Notes: generated by a model from the letters alone, not told the origin. A stretch of 64,000 nt of DNA from an uncultured Sphingomonadaceae bacterium (GCA_903871605.1 CAIQHF010000026.1:1-64000), one strand, 5' to 3'. Shown: positions 1 to 12,638, counted from the stretch's first letter. Made by a program: numbers and translations.

Positions 1-404
1 ATCGGACTCTCGGGCTTGGTCGGCCGGCTGATGATGCGCCGATGGTGATCGTCGCGCCCGCCGTCCGGGTCCGCCACGGCAAGGATGTGACGCTGGTCCT
101 CGCCGGAGACGACGGCGTCGCGGCGGCTCGCGACCAGACGTCGGTCGCGCTGCTCGCCGAGGCACAGGCGGTCAAGGATGCTGTCCTGTCATCGCCCGAG
201 CTATCGATGAAGGCGATCACGACTCGGATGGGTAAATGCACCACGCGCGCAACTCAGCTGATGCGCGTTGCCTGGCTTGCGCCCGAGATCGTCGAAGCTA
301 TCAGCGAGGGGCGTCACCCGCCGCGGCTGACACCGTCCAGGCTGCTCGCCGCCGACATCCCGGCGTGCTGGACGCCGCAGAAGACCATGCTCGGCATATC
401 CTGA
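1..404 (+). CDS. C-terminal part of a site-specific DNA recombinase, cut by the window start
   Basis: The reading frame is open from base 3 to the TGA at 402-404, so the gene begins before the window. The visible ~134 residues contain a helical segment (KAITTRMGKCTTRATQLMRV) followed by LAPEIVEAISEGRHPP and LLAADIPACW. This tail resembles the C-terminal end of large resolvase-type recombinases common in sphingomonad mobile elements, where a helix-turn-helix segment precedes 'LAPDIVEAI..GRQPP'. The catalytic serine domain is not in view, so the assignment rests on the tail alone. An internal ATG at 42 could be used but would give a protein without a catalytic domain. A terminator-like hairpin follows within 40 bp. 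The gene next downstream is a tRNA-Leu on the other strand, a setting typical of the end of an integrated element. Confidence 0.6.
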   Translation, partial: RTLGLGRPADDAPMVIVAPAVRVRHGKDVTLVLAGDDGVAAARDQTSVALLAEAQAVKDAVLSSPELSMKAITTRMGKCTTRATQLMRVAWLAPEIVEAISEGRHPPRLTPSRLLAADIPACWTPQKTMLGIS

Positions 405-439
405 CCGCGCCGCCCACAGATAAGTGGAGTTTGGAAATG

Positions 440-465
440 GGCCCTGTGAGACCGGGGCCTTTTTT
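440..465 (+). terminator. Rho-independent terminator after the recombinase fragment
   Basis: GGCCC (440-444) pairs with GGGCC (455-459) around a 10-base loop and is followed by six T residues (460-465). It lies 36 bp after the recombinase stop codon and would end its transcript before the tRNA gene on the opposite strand. Apart from this hairpin, 405-597 shows nothing I recognise. Confidence 0.65.
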
Positions 466-597
466 CGTGCCCCAGCGCCGCTACCGCCAGTCTCCCGGCT
501 CCACGGCGCGAAAGGCGCCTCGCAAAACGCCCGACTTCAGGCCGTATCTGGACCATGTGCCGACGGCTAACTCATTGTTATCGGACAAGAAAAATGG

Positions 598-684
<87 letters not shown>

Positions 685-700
685 AGGCCGGGGAGACGCG

Positions 701-729
701 CCGATAGCGGCGCCTCGCGCAGGCGTCAA
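701..729 (-). promoter_or_regulatory. Candidate promoter of tRNA-Leu
   Basis: On the minus strand TTGACG (724-729) matches a -35 box and TATCGG (701-706) stands 17 bp downstream as a -10 box. Transcription would start about 11-12 bp before the mature tRNA 5' end at 684, behind a GC-rich discriminator as in stable-RNA promoters. The -10 is weak, so this is a sequence-based proposal only. Confidence 0.45.
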
Positions 730-803
730 TGCCGGTCTTGCGTTGCGGCACGCGGGGAGGCAGAGCGGGCCCCGATGGATTTCGGCAAGGAAGAGCCCAC
801 GCG

Positions 804-1739
804 ATGACGGTATTGGTGACGCTGTTCGGCGGCGGCGGATTTCTCGGGCGCTATGTCGCGCAGGCGCTGCTCCAGCGCGGCGCGCGCGTGCGACTGGTCG
901 CGCGCGACCCCAAGCACGCCTTTTTCGTCAAGCCGCAGGGCGGGCTCGGGCAGACGCAGTTCATCGCCGCCGACATCACCAAGCGCGCCACCGTCGATCG
1001 CGCGGTGCAGGGCAGCGACGCGGTGATCAATCTGGTCGGGCTGCTCGCGGGCAATTTGCAGGCGGTGCATGTCGACGGTGCGCGCAACGTCGCCGAGGCC
1101 GCCCGCGCGGCAGGTGCCGAAACGCTGGTGCAGGTCTCCGCGATCGGCGCCGATCCTGCCTCGCCCTCGCTCTACGGGCGCACCAAGGCCGAGGGCGAGG
1201 CCGCGGCGCGCGCGGCCTTCCCGGGCGCGATCGTCGTCCGCCCGTCGATCGTGTTCGGGCCCGAGGATGCCTTCGTCAATCGCTTCGCGCGGATGATCGA
1301 GGTCGCACCCGCGGTACCGATTCTGCGCGGCGCAACGCTGTTCCAGCCGGTGTTCGTCGCCGATGTCGCCAAGGCGATCGCGGCCGCCGCGCTCGACGGC
1401 AAGCGCTATGCCGGCCGGACCTTCGAGCTGGGCGGCCCCGAGGTGATCGCGATGGGCGAGCTGATCCGGCGCATCGCCGCGCTGACCGGGCGCAAGCGCA
1501 GCTTTGTCGAGCTTCCCGACAGCCTCGGCGGGATGATCGCCAAATTCGGCTTCCTGCCGGGCGCACCGATCACGCAGGACCAATGGCAGATGCTCCAGCG
1601 CGACAATGTCGTGACGCCGGGCGCCGAGGGCCTCGCCGCGCTGGGCGTCGAGCCGACCCCGCTCGACAGCGTCGCGCCGACCTGGCTGGTGCGCTATCGC
1701 CGCTCGGGCCGCTTCGGCGCCGAACGCAAGGCCTCCTGA
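804..1739 (+). CDS. Complex I NDUFA9-like NAD(P)-binding epimerase/dehydratase family protein
   Basis: A 311-residue short-chain (extended SDR) protein. The N-terminus has a Rossmann motif, VTLFGGGGFLGRYVAQALL, with the glycine-rich loop at about residues 7-14. A central SxxYGRTKAEGE segment carries the Tyr/Lys pair, followed by RPSIVFGPEDAFVNRFA, a signature of NDUFA9-type homologues. In mitochondria this family stabilises complex I; the bacterial role is unclear and may involve quinone or membrane redox proteins. The ATG at 804 is preferred over upstream in-frame starts because it follows an AAGGAAGAG ribosome binding site and begins exactly at the Rossmann strand. uppP follows 70 bp downstream on the same strand, an arrangement seen in sphingomonads. 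Confidence 0.85.
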   Translation: MTVLVTLFGGGGFLGRYVAQALLQRGARVRLVARDPKHAFFVKPQGGLGQTQFIAADITKRATVDRAVQGSDAVINLVGLLAGNLQAVHVDGARNVAEAARAAGAETLVQVSAIGADPASPSLYGRTKAEGEAAARAAFPGAIVVRPSIVFGPEDAFVNRFARMIEVAPAVPILRGATLFQPVFVADVAKAIAAAALDGKRYAGRTFELGGPEVIAMGELIRRIAALTGRKRSFVELPDSLGGMIAKFGFLPGAPITQDQWQMLQRDNVVTPGAEGLAALGVEPTPLDSVAPTWLVRYRRSGRFGAERKAS

Positions 1740-1809
1740 CGACTCCCGGCGGGTCGGCCCGCGCGCGGACCCCCTCCCCTTCGGCCTCCAGCGAGCGAGA
1801 CCCCGTGCG

Positions 1810-2619
1810 ATGATGATTCTCCAGCCCGTCCTGCTCGGCATCGTCGAGGGCGTGACCGAGTTCCTGCCCGTCTCCTCGACGGGTCACCTGATCCTCGCGA
1901 GCGCGCTGCTCGGCTATGATCCGGACCAGTGGGCGACGTTCAACATCGTCATCCAGCTGGGTGCGATCCTCGCGATCGTGGTGCTCTACTGGCGGACCTT
2001 CTGGGCGGTGCTGACCGGGCTGTTCCACCGGACGCCGGGGGCCTGGCGGTTCGTGCGCAACCTGGTGATCGCCTTCCTGCCCGCCGCGGTGATCGGGCTG
2101 GCGCTGCACAAGCGGATCGAGGTGCTGCTGACCGAGCCCAAGCTGGTCTGCATCGCGCTGATCGTCGGCGGGATCGCGATCCTGATCGTCGAGCGGCTCG
2201 CCCGGCGCCAGCATATCGTCGGCGTCGCCGACATCCCCGTGCCGACCACGATCGGCATCGGCTTCATCCAGTGTCTCGCGATGATCCCGGGCGTCAGCCG
2301 CTCGGGCGCGACGATCCTGGGCGCGCTGTCGCTGGGGGTCGAGAGGCGCACCGCGGCCGAATTCAGCTTCTTCCTCGCGATCCCGACGATGCTCGGCGCG
2401 ACGGTGGTCGAGCTCGCCAAGAAGGCGCCGCCCGCGCCTGCCGGCGTCGCGCATGTCGGCGGCGCCGAGATCGCGATCGGCTTCGTCACCGCCTTCCTCG
2501 TCGCGCTGGTCGTCGTGCGCGGCTTCGTCGCGATTGTGTCGCGACGCGGATTCGGCCCGTTCGCCTGGTATCGGATCGTTGCGGGCGGCGCGGCACTTGC
2601 CTGGCTCGTCGCGCGATAG
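1810..2619 (+). CDS. uppP: Undecaprenyl-diphosphatase
   Basis: Dephosphorylates undecaprenyl pyrophosphate to regenerate the lipid carrier used for peptidoglycan and surface polysaccharide synthesis, in the inner membrane. The 269-residue length is normal for the BacA/UppP family. Diagnostic motifs are EGVTEFLPVSSTGHL near residues 14-28 and PGVSRSGATI near residue 160, which together form the active site (Glu, Ser and Arg residues). About eight hydrophobic segments are visible. Either the ATG at 1810 or the next one at 1813 could be used; both give the same protein apart from one Met. Loss of UppP activity or its overproduction is known to alter bacitracin sensitivity. Confidence 0.95.
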   Translation: MMILQPVLLGIVEGVTEFLPVSSTGHLILASALLGYDPDQWATFNIVIQLGAILAIVVLYWRTFWAVLTGLFHRTPGAWRFVRNLVIAFLPAAVIGLALHKRIEVLLTEPKLVCIALIVGGIAILIVERLARRQHIVGVADIPVPTTIGIGFIQCLAMIPGVSRSGATILGALSLGVERRTAAEFSFFLAIPTMLGATVVELAKKAPPAPAGVAHVGGAEIAIGFVTAFLVALVVVRGFVAIVSRRGFGPFAWYRIVAGGAALAWLVAR

Positions 2620-2775
2620 ACCCGATCCGGCCCTAACATATTCGGGATATCGTGGCCTCACTGTCGAAACGTCTAATGTCGGGATCAACTAGGTCAGCGA
2701 GTCTGTCAGACAGCCGAATCGTTTCGTGACTTCGCACCCAAACTATGCTTTTCGCATCCCAGATGGAGGGATGCG

Positions 2776-4230
2776 ATGGCCGACAATCCGATGCTCAAGT
2801 TCGTGGGGACGCGCCAAGCCTATCCCGACAAGCGCGCGCCCGATATCCGCGCGGAGGATTTCGCCGAGATCACGCGCGCCTATATCGACGCCAAGGCCGA
2901 GGAACAGGCCGGTCGCTGCTCGCAATGTGGCGTGCCCTATTGCTCGACGCACTGCCCGCTCCACAACCACATCCCCGACTGGCTGCGGCTGACCGCCGAG
3001 GGGCGGCTGCGCGAGGCCTATGAGCTGTCGTCGGCAACCTCGACGATGCCCGAGATCTGCGGGCGCATCTGCCCGCAGGACCGTCTGTGCGAGGGCAATT
3101 GCGTCATCGAGTTTTCGGGCCACGGCGCGGTGACGATCGGCGCGATCGAGAAATTCATCACCGACACCGCATGGAAGGAAGGCTGGGTCGAGCCGATCGT
3201 GCCCGTGCGCGACCGCGCCGGCCAGTCGATCGGCATCATCGGCGCGGGCCCCGCGGGCCTCACCACCGCCGAATATATGCGCGGCCACGGCTATGACGTG
3301 CATGTCTATGACCGCCACGACCGCGCCGGCGGGCTGCTCGTCTATGGCATTCCCGGCTTCAAGCTCGAGAAGGAGGTGGTCACGCGCCGCTTCGAGCGGC
3401 TGCGCGAGGCGGGCATCCATTTCCATCTCGGCTTCGAGGTCGGTCGCGACGCGACGCTGGCGCAGCTTCGCGAGCGTCACGACGCGCTGCTGATCGCGAC
3501 CGGCGTCTACCGCGCGCGCGCGATCAAGGCGCCGGGAGTCGGTGCGCCCGGGGTGATCAAGGCGCTCGACTATCTGATCGCCTCCAACCGCAAGGGCTTC
3601 GGCGATACCGTGCCCGAATGGGAGAGCGGCGCGCTCAACGCCGCGGGCAAGAACGTCGTCGTCGTCGGCGGCGGCGACACCGCGATGGATTGCGTGCGCA
3701 CCGCGGTGCGCCAGGGCGCCAAGTCGGTCAAATGTCTCTATCGCCGCGACCGCGCCAACATGCCCGGCTCGCAGCGCGAAGTCGCCAATGCCGAGGAGGA
3801 AGGCGTCGAGTTCGTCTGGCTCTCCGCCCCCGATGCGTTCGACGGCACCGAAGTGGTGAGCGGCGTGCGCGCGTCGCGGATGCGGCTGGGCGCGCCCGAC
3901 GCCTCGGGCCGCCGCGCGCCCGAGCTCGATCCGGGCAGCGAGTTCCGGCTCGACGCCGATCTGGTGATCCAGGCGCTCGGCTTCGATCCCGAGGACCTGC
4001 CGCAGATGTTCGGGAGCCCCGAGCTCTCCGTGACGCGCTGGGGCACGCTGCGCGTCGACCACAAGACGATGCAGACCTCGATGCCGGGCGTGTTCGCCGC
4101 GGGCGACATCGTGCGCGGCGCGAGCCTCGTCGTGTGGGCGGTGCGCGACGGCCGCGACGTCAGCGCGCGGATGCACGCCTGGCTCAAGGAGAAGGCGAAG
4201 CTCGCTGCGAGCGAGTTGGCGGCGGCGTGA
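2776..4230 (+). CDS. gltD: Glutamate synthase (NADPH) small subunit
   Basis: Takes electrons from NADPH and passes them through FAD and iron-sulfur clusters to the large subunit (gltB), which converts glutamine plus 2-oxoglutarate into two glutamates. The 484-residue protein has N-terminal cysteine groups CSQCGVPYC and CGRICPQDRLCEGNC for two [4Fe-4S] clusters, an FAD-binding GIIGAGPAGLTTAE (residues ~153-167) and an NADPH-binding VVVVGGGDTAMDC (~295-307). An excellent GGAGGG ribosome binding site precedes the ATG at 2776. The next gene overlaps its stop codon by one base and gltB follows that, so the three are probably cotranscribed, with gltD first, the reverse of the enterobacterial order. 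Confidence 0.96.
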   Translation: MADNPMLKFVGTRQAYPDKRAPDIRAEDFAEITRAYIDAKAEEQAGRCSQCGVPYCSTHCPLHNHIPDWLRLTAEGRLREAYELSSATSTMPEICGRICPQDRLCEGNCVIEFSGHGAVTIGAIEKFITDTAWKEGWVEPIVPVRDRAGQSIGIIGAGPAGLTTAEYMRGHGYDVHVYDRHDRAGGLLVYGIPGFKLEKEVVTRRFERLREAGIHFHLGFEVGRDATLAQLRERHDALLIATGVYRARAIKAPGVGAPGVIKALDYLIASNRKGFGDTVPEWESGALNAAGKNVVVVGGGDTAMDCVRTAVRQGAKSVKCLYRRDRANMPGSQREVANAEEEGVEFVWLSAPDAFDGTEVVSGVRASRMRLGAPDASGRRAPELDPGSEFRLDADLVIQALGFDPEDLPQMFGSPELSVTRWGTLRVDHKTMQTSMPGVFAAGDIVRGASLVVWAVRDGRDVSARMHAWLKEKAKLAASELAAA

Positions 4231-4778
4231 TGAAGCGCGTTGTTTTGCTCGCGGCGGCGCTCGCGGCTGCCCCAATCGTCGCGCAGACACCTGCCGTACC
4301 CGACGCCGCCACGCTCGCCGCCGCGCGCGACATGATGGCGGTTACCGATATTCAGGCGCAGTTGCGCGCGATGGGGCCGCGCATGGCCGAGGCAAGCAGT
4401 CAGCAAATGCGTCAGGCCTTCGCCGGCCAAAAGATTCCTGAGGGGTTGCAGAACCAGATAGCGGCAGCGACGCAGAGCTTCGTGGGTTCGATGGATTCGA
4501 TGTTCACGCCGCAGCTTGTCGATCAGATGGCGACGATCTACGCCCGCCACTTCACTGCCGAAGAACTCAAACGCCTGACCGCGTTGCTCAGGGACCCGGC
4601 GATGGTGAAGTTCCGCGCCGAGATGCCGAACACCATGAGCGAAATCCTGCCGCTGATCATGACGGCGATGGTTCCGCGCCAGCAGCAGTTCCAGGCGCAG
4701 ATCAAGCAGATCATGACCGACTGGATCAAGCAGCATCCCGAAGACAAGGCGAAGCTCAGCTCGCCTGCCGCCCATTAG
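4230..4778 (+). CDS. DUF2059 family secreted protein, between gltD and gltB
   Basis: A 182-residue protein beginning with a signal peptide (MKRVVLLAAALAAAPIVAQ) and containing a helical DUF2059 region, with the typical QLVDQMATIYARHFTAEEL and 'LLRDPAMVKFRAEMP' segments. Proteins of this family are exported and have no established function. Its ATG overlaps the gltD stop codon (TGATG), and gltB begins 10 bp after its own stop, so translation looks coupled to gltD. That places an envelope protein inside a cytoplasmic nitrogen-assimilation operon, for which the sequence gives no explanation. Family assignment is fairly sure; role unknown. Confidence 0.85.
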   Translation: MKRVVLLAAALAAAPIVAQTPAVPDAATLAAARDMMAVTDIQAQLRAMGPRMAEASSQQMRQAFAGQKIPEGLQNQIAAATQSFVGSMDSMFTPQLVDQMATIYARHFTAEELKRLTALLRDPAMVKFRAEMPNTMSEILPLIMTAMVPRQQQFQAQIKQIMTDWIKQHPEDKAKLSSPAAH

Positions 4779-4788
4779 GATTGCCACA

Positions 4789-9315
<4,527 letters not shown>

Positions 9316-9325
9316 GCCGGCCCTC

Positions 9326-9403
9326 GTGCTCCTGCGGAAGCAGGAGCCCAGATCGGCGAGCTCCGCGCCCGAAGCCCTGGGCTCCTGCGTGCGCAGGAGC
9401 ACG
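9326..9403. repeat. Paired palindromes (GCTCCTGC...GCAGGAGC), inverted pair
   Basis: Two 20-base hairpins, GCTCCTGC-ggaa-GCAGGAGC (9328-9347) and GCTCCTGC...GCAGGAGC (9381-9400), face each other about 33 bp apart; the flanks (GTG... and ...CCCAG / CTGGG...CAC) are also inverted. This is the layout of a REP doublet (BIME/REPIN). The same sequence class recurs at 16252-16332. It sits directly behind gltB and could protect or end the mRNA. Confidence 0.8.
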
Positions 9404-9421
9404 GTGATGGTCTTCTTCTAT

Positions 9422-9495
9422 GCTCCGGCGAAGGCCGGAGCGTTGTTTGGCCGCGCGCGGCACCCGCTTCCCGACGCTCGGGCCTTCGCCGGAGC
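9422..9495. repeat. Paired palindromes (GCTCCGGC...GCCGGAGC), inverted pair
   Basis: Hairpin GCTCCGGC-gaag-GCCGGAGC (9422-9441) and a partly decayed partner GCTCGGGC-cttc-GCCGGAGC (9476-9495). The same class is found at 43219-43292. It follows the previous doublet by 18 bp, so two different palindrome classes are stacked here. Confidence 0.75.
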
Positions 9496-9940
9496 ACAGG
9501 GCCGCCGCACGACATAGGACATCCGGACACATGTCTCCCTTGGCTGGCGAGAGAAACGGCCGGCGTGCCCGCGTGCCTCGTGGCAGGCGGAGGTGTGCGG
9601 GGGTCTCGGATCCCGCGAGGGCCTTCATCTTCGCCGTCGCCTGATGCCGGTTGGGCCTGTGCCGGATGGCTGGGCCGTCGGCCTTTGGAGCGCGGACGCG
9701 ATGCGATCCCGGTTGGGGCGGAAGCCTGGTTCTCTGCCGGGCCCCTCGTGGCACGGGGGCAAGCAAGCAGGCGCTGGCCTGGTTGAACATGGGTAGCGGG
9801 CTTGTCCCTCCGGATGCCCGGCACGCCGGCCGTTCGGGCGGCCGATCGCACCGCCACCCCGTCCCGCCCGCTGGGTCGCCCTGATCGGAGGCGACAGCGG
9901 ACGGGTGTGGCGTATAGCCTATATGGTTCGTAATGTCAAT
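9496..9940. other. Long gap without a convincing gene
   Basis: No frame here has a good start, ribosome binding site or recognisable family. On the minus strand one frame reads through with KMKALAGSETPAHLRLPRGT and related text; similar open frames occur, as far as I recall, beside intergenic repeats in other high-G+C proteobacteria, so this may be part of an interspersed non-coding element rather than a protein. It lies between two groups of palindromes (9422-9495 and 9943-9976). Confidence 0.4.
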
Positions 9941-9942
9941 CC

Positions 9943-9976
9943 CCCCTCCCTGAAAGGGAGGGGTCGGGGGTGGGTT
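9943..9976. repeat. Palindrome flanking the DUF559 gene, left copy
   Basis: CCCCTCCCT-gaa-AGGGAGGGG (9943-9963) followed by a G-rich tail TCGGGGGTGGGTT. An inverted copy, including the tail, lies at 10357-10392 on the other side of the DUF559 gene. Related C/G-rich hairpins are at 17434-17543 and 25850-25959. Confidence 0.85.
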
Positions 9977-10009
9977 GTCCTCCGTACCAGGTAAGGGCAG
10001 CATCAAGCG

Positions 10010-10396
10010 ATGCCGCGCGTCGTCCCTAACCTCACGATCAACGCACGCTCGCTTCGCAATCAGGCGACAGCCGAAGAACGGCTGTTGTGGGTGCGCCTCC
10101 GACATGCGCGGCCGCGATTCACTCGGCAGTTGCCGGTTGGACGCTATATCCTCGATTTCGCCTGTCGAACGGCGAAGCTGGCGGTCGAGATCGACGGCTC
10201 GCAGCACCTCGATGCCATCGATTACGATGAACGGCGAACTAGCGCCCTGATAGGCCTCGGCTGGCAGGTGCTGCGCGTCTGGAACAGCGAGGTTCGCGAA
10301 AATCCGGATGGAGTCGCCGAAGCTATCGTAACGGCGGCTGCGATCCGCCTCGGGCGAACCCACCCCCCAACCCCTCCCTTTCAGGGAGGGGAGTGA
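10010..10396 (+). CDS. DUF559 domain protein (Vsr/PD-(D/E)XK nuclease-like), flanked by inverted palindromes
   Basis: A 128-residue protein with the DUF559 pattern: ATAEERLLWVRLR near the N-terminus, GRYILDFAC (Asp of a PD-(D/E)XK core, ~residue 49), LAVEIDGSQH (E-I-D core, ~58-67), then 'GWQVLRVWNSEV'. DUF559 is related to the very-short-patch repair endonuclease fold; its cellular role is not established. The last ten codons (PPTPPFQGGE) are written by the right-hand copy of an inverted palindrome pair that brackets the gene, with the stop codon three bases after the hairpin. The ribosome binding site before the ATG at 10010 is weak (AAGGGC). Neighbours are unrelated housekeeping genes, so the unit looks like an insertion. 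Confidence 0.85.
   Translation: MPRVVPNLTINARSLRNQATAEERLLWVRLRHARPRFTRQLPVGRYILDFACRTAKLAVEIDGSQHLDAIDYDERRTSALIGLGWQVLRVWNSEVRENPDGVAEAIVTAAAIRLGRTHPPTPPFQGGE
10357..10392. repeat. Palindrome flanking the DUF559 gene, right copy (inverted)
   Basis: AACCCACC...CCCCTCCCT-ttc-AGGGAGGGG is the reverse complement, with few changes, of the copy at 9943-9976. It lies inside the 3' end of the DUF559 coding frame and could also act as its transcript end. Confidence 0.85.
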
Positions 10397-10462
10397 ATGA
10401 TGGCGCGTAGCACCGATCGCCCCCTTCCCCCACGCGCGCTCCCTGCCTAAGCAGGGCGGATC

Positions 10463-11134
10463 ATGTGGCAGCTCTTCCAATTCCCGCTCTGTCCCTTCTC
10501 GCGCAAGGTCCGGCTGATGCTCGGCGAGAAGGGGGTCGGCTACGAGCTGGTGCGCGAATCGCCGTGGACGCGGCGCGACGAGTTCCTCGATCTCAATCCC
10601 GCGGGCCAGACGCCGGTGATCGTGCAGGGCCAGGTCGCGCTCGCCGATTCGAACGCGATCTGCGAATATTTCGAGGAGACGATCGACAAGGCGCCGATGA
10701 TCGCCGGCTCGGCGCCCGCCCGCGCCGAAATCCGCCGGCTGGTCGCGTGGTTCGACGAGAAGCTCTACGGCGAGGTGGTGCGCCCGCTGATGGAGGAGCG
10801 CATGCTGAAGCGCCTCGTCCACCGCACCTCGCCCGACGCCAAGGCGATCCGCGACGCGATGAAGCAGGCCAATGCGCATCTCGACTATATCGACTGGCTG
10901 CTCGATCATCGCCGCTGGCTGGGCGGCCCGGTGCTGAGCCTCGCCGACCTCGCCGCCGCCGCGCACCTCTCGGTCGCCGACTATCTCGGCGGGATCGACT
11001 GGCGCGGGCACGAGCAGAGCAAGCAATGGTATTCGGGGCTCAAGAGCCGCCCCTCCTTTCGCCCGATGCTGGGCGAACGGATGGAGGTGATCGGGCCCCC
11101 CGACCATTATGACAAGGTCGATTTCTGGGAATGA
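10463..11134 (+). CDS. Glutathione S-transferase family protein
   Basis: A 223-residue two-domain GST. The N-terminal thioredoxin-like domain starts MWQLFQFPLCPFSRKVRLML, with the CPFSRK segment at the glutathione site, the cis-Pro motif QTPVIVQG (~residues 50-57) and the gamma-glutamyl-binding DSNAICEYFE (~64-73). The C-terminal helical domain includes LSLADLAAAAHLSVADYL, the N-capping-box region of GSTs. The substrate cannot be told from sequence; these proteins detoxify electrophiles or reduce peroxides with glutathione, which gshA in this window helps to make. AGGGCGGATC precedes the ATG. The gene is flanked by palindromic repeats on both sides. Confidence 0.9.
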   Translation: MWQLFQFPLCPFSRKVRLMLGEKGVGYELVRESPWTRRDEFLDLNPAGQTPVIVQGQVALADSNAICEYFEETIDKAPMIAGSAPARAEIRRLVAWFDEKLYGEVVRPLMEERMLKRLVHRTSPDAKAIRDAMKQANAHLDYIDWLLDHRRWLGGPVLSLADLAAAAHLSVADYLGGIDWRGHEQSKQWYSGLKSRPSFRPMLGERMEVIGPPDHYDKVDFWE

Positions 11135-11165
11135 CGGGGGCGCGTTCCGAGGCTTTGCGCCACCC

Positions 11166-11243
11166 GTTCCCCCGCGCCGGCGGGGATAGAGAGATTCACA
11201 TGCGGTCGCCCGACATCCCGGGCCCCCGCCTGCGCGGGGGAAC
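11166..11243. repeat. Paired palindromes; right copy carries a ribosome binding site
   Basis: Hairpins CCCCCGC-gccg-GCGGGG (~11169-11185) and CCCCCGC...GCGGGGG (11223-11240) in inverted layout. The GGGGG at the end of the second hairpin lies 6 bp before the GTG start of the POT transporter at 11247, so the repeat supplies the only visible Shine-Dalgarno-like sequence of that gene. Confidence 0.75.
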
Positions 11244-11246
11244 AGC

Positions 11247-12638
11247 GTGACCGACATGCCCCAATATCAGTCCGACCGCGCCTTTCTCGGGCATCCGCGG
11301 GGGCTGGGCTATCTCTCCTTCGCCGAGGCGTGGGAGCGCTTCTCCTATTACGGGATGGCGACGCTGCTCGCGCTCTACGGCAAATATCAGCTGTTCCAGC
11401 CGGGGCATATCGAGCGCATCTGGGGCTTTGCCGGGTTTCGCCATATCCTCGAGGGGCGTTATGGCGCGCTGACGCCGCTGACGATGGGCGGCGCGATCGC
11501 CGGCCTCTATGGCGGCTTCGTCTATCTGACGCCGATCGCCGGCGGGATCATCGCCGATCGCTGGATCGGGCGGACGCGCGCGGTCGTCTCGGGCGCGGTG
11601 CTGATGGCGTTCGGCCATTTCTGCATGGCGTTCGACCAGAGCTTCCTCGTGGCGCTCGCCTGCCTGCTGGTCGGCGTCGGGCTGTTCAAGGGCAATATCG
11701 CCGCCCAGGTCGGCGATCTCTATGCGCCGGGCGACCTGCGCCGCGCCGACGCCTTCCAGATCTACATGATCGGCATCCAGATCGCCGTCGTCGTCGCGCC
11801 GCTGGTCTGCGGCGGGCTCGGCCAGAAGGTCGCCTGGCATTTCGGCTTCGGCGCCGCCGGCGTGGGCATGCTGATCGGGCTCGTCGTCTATCTCTCGGGT
11901 CGCCGCTGGCTTCCTGCCGAACCCGCGCGCGAACCCGGCAGCATCGTCGAACCCCGCCCGAGGCTGGTCGCGGGCGAGGGCAAGCGCATCGTCGTGCTGG
12001 TGCTGCTGGTGCCCGTTCTGGCGCTCACCGCGGTCGGCAACCAGCAGCTGTTCGCCGCCTACGAGCTATGGGGCGATGCGCATTACCAGCTCCGCTTCTT
12101 CGGCTGGCAGATGCCGTCGACCTTCCTGATCTCGTTCGACGCGGCGGTGTCGTTCGTGACGATGGTCGGCGCGGTCGCCTTCTGGCGCTGGTGGAGCAAG
12201 CGGCGCATCGAGCCCAACGAGCTCACCAAGCTGACCATCGGCACCGCGATCGCCGCGCTCGCGCCGGTTACGCTCGCGCTCGCCTCGCTGCACGAGGGGG
12301 CCACCGGCGAGAAGGTGAGCTTCGCCTGGGCGGTCGCCTTCCACGTCTTCAACGATCTCGGCTTCGCCAACATCTTCCCGGTCGGGCTGGCGCTCTATTC
12401 GCGCGCCAGCCCGAAGGCGCTCGGCAGCACGATGATGGCGGTCTATTATCTCAACCTGTTCATCGCGGGCCTGATCGTGGCGAAGCTGGCGACGCTGCTC
12501 GACACGCTCAGCGGCTTCCAGTTCTGGGGGCTGCATGCGCTGCTGATCGCGGCCGCGCTGCTCGTGCTGCTGGTGGTGGGCCGCGTCGCCGGTCGGCTGC
12601 TCGCGCCCGACGTCGATCCCGAGGCGGTGGCGGCCTGA
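11247..12638 (+). CDS. Proton-dependent oligopeptide transporter (POT/PTR family)
   Basis: A 463-residue inner-membrane protein with about 12 or more hydrophobic segments. The family signature FAEAWERFSYYGMATLLALY (ExxERFxYYG) is at residues ~26-45 and binds protons and peptide; LLVGVGLFKGNIAAQVGDLY matches the second PTR2 signature. It should import di- and tripeptides with protons. The proposed start is GTG at 11247 (VTDMPQYQ); an ATG three codons later (11256) is an alternative. Translation initiation appears to depend on the G-run of a palindromic repeat. The 3' side ends in a convergent region with the HxlR-type regulator. Confidence 0.9.
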   Translation: MTDMPQYQSDRAFLGHPRGLGYLSFAEAWERFSYYGMATLLALYGKYQLFQPGHIERIWGFAGFRHILEGRYGALTPLTMGGAIAGLYGGFVYLTPIAGGIIADRWIGRTRAVVSGAVLMAFGHFCMAFDQSFLVALACLLVGVGLFKGNIAAQVGDLYAPGDLRRADAFQIYMIGIQIAVVVAPLVCGGLGQKVAWHFGFGAAGVGMLIGLVVYLSGRRWLPAEPAREPGSIVEPRPRLVAGEGKRIVVLVLLVPVLALTAVGNQQLFAAYELWGDAHYQLRFFGWQMPSTFLISFDAAVSFVTMVGAVAFWRWWSKRRIEPNELTKLTIGTAIAALAPVTLALASLHEGATGEKVSFAWAVAFHVFNDLGFANIFPVGLALYSRASPKALGSTMMAVYYLNLFIAGLIVAKLATLLDTLSGFQFWGLHALLIAAALLVLLVVGRVAGRLLAPDVDPEAVAA

